From assembly GCF_050624435.1 (NCBI RefSeq), contig NC_134546.1:42673501-42737500 (forward strand): DNA of 64,000 bases, written 5' to 3'. Positions within the stretch are counted from its first letter, which is position 1, and every line of letters starts with the position of its first letter. The translations under genes were made by a program, and so were the position numbers. The stretch is from Tenrec ecaudatus (lineage: Eukaryota > Chordata > Mammalia > Afrosoricida > Tenrecidae). The notes under the pieces were generated by a model. That model was given only the letters and a program-made list of their open reading frames with translations, made no database searches and was not told the origin of the DNA. Below are positions 62,535-64,000 of the stretch, in pieces.

Positions 62535-62870
62535 CGAGACCAAGTTTTAAAAGTTGATTCAAAGACATAGAAACTTTTATTAAAGTATAAAAATGTGAGA
62601 TTATTGTTTCTTGATATATCATCCATCTAGTTCTATAGACTTCTTCTGAAGGTGGTTCTTCCATCATCCCAACTCACTAGAGGAATTCTGGGCACTTCAA
62701 TTCACACCAAATCAAAATGGTAGTTTTGGCATCCTCAAGGGACCCACACCATGTTTATTTTCAATATTCTTTGAATTTGAGCAATTCATTTTCAAAAAGC
62801 AATCTGAAGGGGAAGATTAGAGCTGTAGGGTGGATCCAGCAAGGCTACCCAGTGAGGAGCCTCTGCTCCG
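62535..62870 (-). mobile_element. Possible mariner-type DNA transposon relic
   Basis: On the minus strand gatccaccctacagctctaatcttcc could translate to a PPYS-like motif, as in the catalytic region of mariner transposases. Near the other end, agaactagatggatgatatatc followed by an A+T-rich terminal segment resembles the end of a mariner open frame and its 3' untranslated end. No terminal inverted repeats were matched and the frame is broken. It could equally be another unclassified element. Confidence 0.35.
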
Positions 62871-64000
62871 CTGGAAGAATGAACAAGTACGCACCTTGCC
62901 AGGATGGAAAAAAATATATCTGTAAAAATGTCTGCACTTTTTTTCAGCAACACAGTTTTCAGTTTTATTCATTTTTTCATTGTAACTCACTATAATCATC
63001 CCATGTACTTTGAGAAAACCTACAGAGATCACCTCTTTGAAATTCTAAGAAAAATAAATGAACAAAACAGCCTCCATAACCTTTCAGAACTGATCTCTCT
63101 GCTGGACGTTAACAGGCCCAGGAGATCCCTTTGAAAGCCAGTTTGATTGAACCTATTTTTGAAGACATCCTGAAGAGACTAAGAAGATAGCTTGCTTACA
63201 GGTATCCACTGATTGCAGAAATATCTTTAAGCACCTTCTAGTTGGAATTAGCTCATGCTTCTATGAAGTGGAACACTAGTAATGATACTTTTTTTACTTA
63301 CCCTCACACCTTCCCAATTAGAAAATAAATGTTTAGGACAATCAAATGGGACTGTTAATAAGTCTAGTAAAAACATTTCACATATTCTGAAATATATTAA
63401 AGTGTTCAGGTTATTCCAAAATATGACCTCATTCCTCTCTCCAAATAATGCTAGGTTAGTATTTTAAGAACTACACAGAAGTGGCATTTATCCAAGTTCA
63501 ATCCAACCCCCTACCTTTTTTTCCCCAAAATATATAAAGACAGCTAGTTTTCACTTCAGTATCCATACGGATAAACTTTGGCTTATGTAAGTTTTATAAT
63601 TACTCAGATTCCTTAACCCCAATGATCTACGATGTCATTTTTCCTCAGCTATCTTAAAGCATGCCATTTTGAACTACTACATAACCTAGAAATGCATCCT
63701 CAAGAATTTTACATTAGAAAGTCCTTTCTCTGACCACATGGTCTGTGTGGTACACTGTACTCTGTAAAGCAGTACCTAACTCCCCCGTCCTGCTCGGCTT
63801 GCATGGCTATGTGATATGCCCAGGCTGATTCATCCAAGTTAAAGGATCTGTGCTGCTTTGGGGTAGAAGCTTGTAGAACTGGTCAGCATCTTGTGAACTT
63901 TTTTTGCTTTGCCACAGTTGAATGGTCCTCCGTGACTCTTTTATCAACTTGGGTCTGAGAGGTCCAAGAATGACAATTAGGGACAAATTATCTACCCGAG
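62871..64000. other. Unassigned stretch with one small frame
   Basis: A 76-codon plus-strand frame (62904-63134) contains a hydrophilic segment, RDHLFEILRKINEQNSLHNL, of non-repetitive composition. It is followed at 63140-63200 by further protein-like sequence in other frames. I recognise no family. It may be chance or a decayed retrocopy. The remainder to 64000 shows nothing. Confidence 0.35.

Overview
This is a window of mammalian nuclear DNA, A+T-rich and apparently without genes. It is packed with decayed transposable elements. Four families shared in this combination point to an afrotherian, most likely a tenrec such as Echinops telfairi. These are BovB/RTE-type LINEs with the afrotherian consensus, AfroSINE-type tRNA-derived SINEs whose tails match the RTE 3' end, an L1 lineage whose 3' end carries the AATAAA-containing terminus seen many times here, and two non-autonomous SPIN (hAT) elements. 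SPIN is known in tenrec from horizontal transfer and is not known to me from other Afrotheria. The species call is an inference from remembered repeat consensus sequences, not from a search.

Layout. 1-9 kb: fragments of RTE on both strands, an old L1 tail and a MaLR LTR. 9-15 kb: a SPIN element, an ERVL-like LTR, two or three MaLR LTRs and an unclassified LTR-like block. 15-20.6 kb: RTE copies interrupted by an L1 insertion and by a solo LTR with clear 5-bp target duplications. 20.6-26 kb: mostly unassigned DNA with a MER5-like relic and an RTE 3' part. 26-38 kb: a minus-strand L1 3' UTR, then a structurally near-complete minus-strand L1 (28127 to about 37800) with a monomer-type 5' UTR. That L1 hosts three later insertions: a processed ATG5 pseudogene, a class-I-like LTR, and an ERVL-like LTR that itself hosts a polyadenylated retrocopy. 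38-41.7 kb: mostly unassigned. 41.7-44.3 kb: a plus-strand RTE copy carrying a second SPIN element with an 8-bp target duplication. 45-49.3 kb: two plus-strand L1 tails. 49.6-53.3 kb: three ERVL-like LTRs, one flanked by 50-bp direct repeats. 55.2-57.9 kb: RTE copies in inverted arrangement. 58-60.7 kb: a minus-strand L1. 61-64 kb: a SINE, a MaLR LTR, a possible mariner relic and unassigned DNA.

No intact protein-coding gene, spliced exon, RNA gene, CRISPR array or operon could be supported. The longest open frames fall within, or antisense to, L1 and RTE sequence. The only host-gene sequence recognised with confidence is the dead ATG5 retrocopy. There is no pathway or gene cooperation to describe. 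The scientific content lies in the insertion history, the horizontally acquired SPIN copies, a small dispersed repeat not recognised here, and several structural oddities at insertion boundaries. Element boundaries are estimates by eye, usually good to about 10-30 bases except where a target-site duplication fixes them.
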